Source: CAZNOG01 sp964574635
GTDB taxonomy: Bacteria > Bacteroidota > Bacteroidia > Flavobacteriales_D > Cryomorphaceae
Length of the DNA stretch: 6,691 nt
Assembly: GCA_964574635.1 (NCBI GenBank)
Contig: CAZNOG010000033.1
Span: 1 to 6,691, forward strand
Direction of reading: 5' to 3'
The notes beneath the pieces were generated by a model. That model searched no databases, was not told where the DNA came from, and worked only from the letters and a program-made list of their open reading frames with translations. The position numbers and the translations under genes were made by a program. This document shows, piece by piece, positions 4,834-6,691 of this stretch. The number at the start of each line of letters is the position of its first letter. Within the stretch, counting starts at the first letter, position 1.

Positions 4834-6691
4834 TCAACGACCTTCTTTCACCAGCTTGTAAACCTTGCGGTGGTTGTCCGAGCGAACTTCCATGAAATAC
4901 ATCCCCGACGGCAGAGTCGATACGTCGATGACCGTCTGTGCGCTTTCGGGATGGAAGGACAGGACTTTTTGCCCGGTCGGGGTAAAGATCACCACTTCGT
5001 CCATAGACAACGGCGAAGAGAGCGTCACCGATCGGCCGGTGGGGTTAGGGAAGTACCGGAAACCGCTGAAAGCGTCCTCATCGGTCGATACGTACACGGT
5101 TGTGAAGGCGGCGGCCTCCGACCACTCGCTGACGTTTCCGGGACAGATGGCGCGCACGTACACTTCGTAATTCTCTTGGGGTGTGAGGTCGGAAAGCACG
5201 TGAGCCGGAATGTCCCATACCACGACGGGTGTTTCGGTGTCCGGGTCGAAGCCCTCGAAGCCGTACACCAGCTCCCACTGTCCTTCATCGCCGCCGGGTA
5301 CCCAACTCACTTCGGCCGAGAGGTCTTCCTGCAGTTCAACGTTCAAGTCGGTGGGAGAGGGACAGGGTGGAATTTCACCGGCCACGATCTCCACGAGGTA
5401 GTCTTCCGTTTCTCCCGCGAAGGGCATATCGTTGCATGCCGTAATCGGAGGAGCGATGACGAAGTCGGTGTTCAACCTCACCCGCATGCGGTACACGCCG
5501 GGTGCCACGTCGTACGACACTTCGAATTCGGCCGTGGTGGTCGATTCATCCACGCCGTGGGAAAATTCCATGATGATTTCTTCCTCCTCGTTGAAAATTT
5601 TGTCGTCGTCGTAATCGATCCACGCCTTCAAGCGCGTCACATCCAACTGAATGTTTTCAACCGTCACCGACAGGGTATAAGTTTCTCCCTGCATGAGATC
5701 GGGGGCCTCTTTGATGGAGTAATCGGTGTAGCCATTGTCGAAACACCCACCGGATGTATTGTCGAGAGTGACGGTTTCGCCCGCCAAATACACGTTGTCG
5801 ATCCGGGATCCGCCCAAGCTGCCGCCGATGCACGTCACCGAGGGAATGCAGTAACAATCGGTGGAAAGGGTAACGCTAAATACGTCGGAAACGTCGGTGT
5901 TTCCGCTTTCAGGACAAGTCACCGAGTATCGGAAATCGGTGGGTTGGTCCACACCGCCGAACACCGTCATGACGGGCAACGTACCGTTGTCCAAATTGGT
6001 CCATTCGTCCGCACCGGCGGGTGACCATTGCCACGTGCGTTCCAAGTGCTGGGCGGGGCCGGTGGCATCCGCGGTTTGGATGATGAAATCCTCGCCGGGA
6101 CATACGCTGAAACCGTCCATCACCGTGCCCGCATTGGCATCGGCACACGTTTCGAGTGAGAGGATATTGGCGGTGTAGTCGTGTATTTCACCGTTCACCA
6201 CGGTGTAGTCGCCGTCGTTGCAAGGGGAGAGGTTGTGCGGGTACGACCCGAAGCCCATGAACACCCGCATGCGGTGGGCACCGGGGTTGGCGTCTTCGGG
6301 AATCGCGATTTCCACGCCTGAGAATCCGAGGTGTTCCATGGAGAGTTCGCCCACGCGTTCGCTTTCTTCGAAAATGCCGTTGTCGTCAAAATCGATCCAA
6401 ATGGCCAACTGGTTGCCGTTGATGCTGAAATTGCCGGTGGAAACCATGGAGAAATACGTGTTGCCGGGAGCCATGTCGACCGACAAGTCCGTTTTGTTTT
6501 CAAAAGCGGCATCGCTGCAACCGGTATTGATGTCGTACAGCGAGGTTTGGTTTTCGCCTTCCAAAATAAAGTGGTCGATGGCGGAGCTGTGGATGCAGCC
6601 CGTGGCGATGTAAGGAATGCAGTAAATTCCGTCGGCCTCGAGTGTCGTGAAGGAGATGATTTCGCTTTCGGAGGTTTCACCCCCGGAGCAG
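4834..6691 (-). CDS. Secreted multidomain protein with GEVED, Ig-like and FN3 modules and a T9SS sorting domain (5' truncated by window)
   Basis: The frame is open to the right edge, so the N-terminus and signal peptide are outside; 618 residues are visible (numbered from the edge). The TTG near 6564 is an internal leucine codon. Order of modules: the tail of a preceding module (1-23); GEVED 1 (~24-175, ending GEIHDY); an Ig-like module (~182-279); GEVED 2 (~281-436, ending GETEDY); fibronectin type III (~442-532); and a T9SS type A sorting domain (~543-618) with PNPTG and LPSGMYFMEV. The sorting domain marks export across the outer membrane and cleavage with anchoring or release. Each GEVED carries an acidic DxDxx loop followed by Glu (DFDDNGIFEESE at 101-112, DYDDDKIFNEEE at 359-370) that could bind calcium. 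Many cysteines (for example YCIP starts) suggest disulfides. The biochemical role is unknown; any catalytic domain would be upstream. Adhesion or matrix function is inference. Confidence 0.92.
   Translation of the reverse strand, partial: CSGGETSESEIISFTTLEADGIYCIPYIATGCIHSSAIDHFILEGENQTSLYDINTGCSDAAFENKTDLSVDMAPGNTYFSMVSTGNFSINGNQLAIWIDFDDNGIFEESERVGELSMEHLGFSGVEIAIPEDANPGAHRMRVFMGFGSYPHNLSPCNDGDYTVVNGEIHDYTANILSLETCADANAGTVMDGFSVCPGEDFIIQTADATGPAQHLERTWQWSPAGADEWTNLDNGTLPVMTVFGGVDQPTDFRYSVTCPESGNTDVSDVFSVTLSTDCYCIPSVTCIGGSLGGSRIDNVYLAGETVTLDNTSGGCFDNGYTDYSIKEAPDLMQGETYTLSVTVENIQLDVTRLKAWIDYDDDKIFNEEEEIIMEFSHGVDESTTTAEFEVSYDVAPGVYRMRVRLNTDFVIAPPITACNDMPFAGETEDYLVEIVAGEIPPCPSPTDLNVELQEDLSAEVSWVPGGDEGQWELVYGFEGFDPDTETPVVVWDIPAHVLSDLTPQENYEVYVRAICPGNVSEWSEAAAFTTVYVSTDEDAFSGFRYFPNPTGRSVTLSSPLSMDEVVIFTPTGQKVLSFHPESAQTVIDVSTLPSGMYFMEVRSDNHRKVYKLVKEGR

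Noticed and set aside
4870..6024. 384-codon open frame on the + strand
   Set aside because: It is antisense to the T9SS protein, whose frame has clear GEVED, FN3 and sorting-domain motifs. The antisense product is His/Arg/Val-rich without recognisable domains.

Overview
The window looks like a chromosomal fragment of a member of the Bacteroidota, probably near the Flavobacteriales. The best evidence is the large protein on the right, which ends in a type IX secretion (T9SS) sorting domain and carries GEVED modules. The weak Shine-Dalgarno context and A-rich leaders before the genes also fit. Base composition is moderately GC-rich by eye for this phylum. No phage, integrase, transposase, CRISPR, rRNA or tRNA was seen.

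Layout, left to right. (1) The last ~100 codons of an AcnA-type aconitase on the + strand, followed by a strong Rho-independent terminator. (2) A complete + strand gene for a YhfW-like flavoenzyme: an N-terminal FAD/DAO oxidoreductase fused to a C-terminal Rieske [2Fe-2S] domain. (3) A convergent, tightly packed - strand operon: a small four-helix DoxX-like membrane protein, then an ECF sigma factor starting 3 bases after it. A GTAAC/TCTAA promoter-like element just upstream suggests the operon is read by an ECF holoenzyme, possibly its own product. (4) A - strand single-domain cupin gene with its own candidate promoter, a GGACA/TGTCC palindrome over the upstream element, and a structured leader. 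(5) About 1.2 kb without a credible gene, filled with a mosaic of direct repeats built around an 8-bp-arm hairpin. (6) The 3' part of a large - strand gene for a secreted multidomain surface protein, open at the right edge. It has two GEVED modules separated by an Ig-like module, then FN3 and the T9SS sorting tail, and it ends in a terminator whose loop contains a decayed inverted copy of the intergenic repeat.

The genes do not form one pathway. The only clear functional unit is the DoxX-like/sigma pair. The FAD-Rieske enzyme converges on it with 39 bp between stop codons, so shared regulation is not implied. I found no convincing new multi-gene system. The parts that most deserve a second look are the repeat mosaic, the terminator that has absorbed a repeat, the ECF-type promoter of the sigma operon, and the cupin leader.
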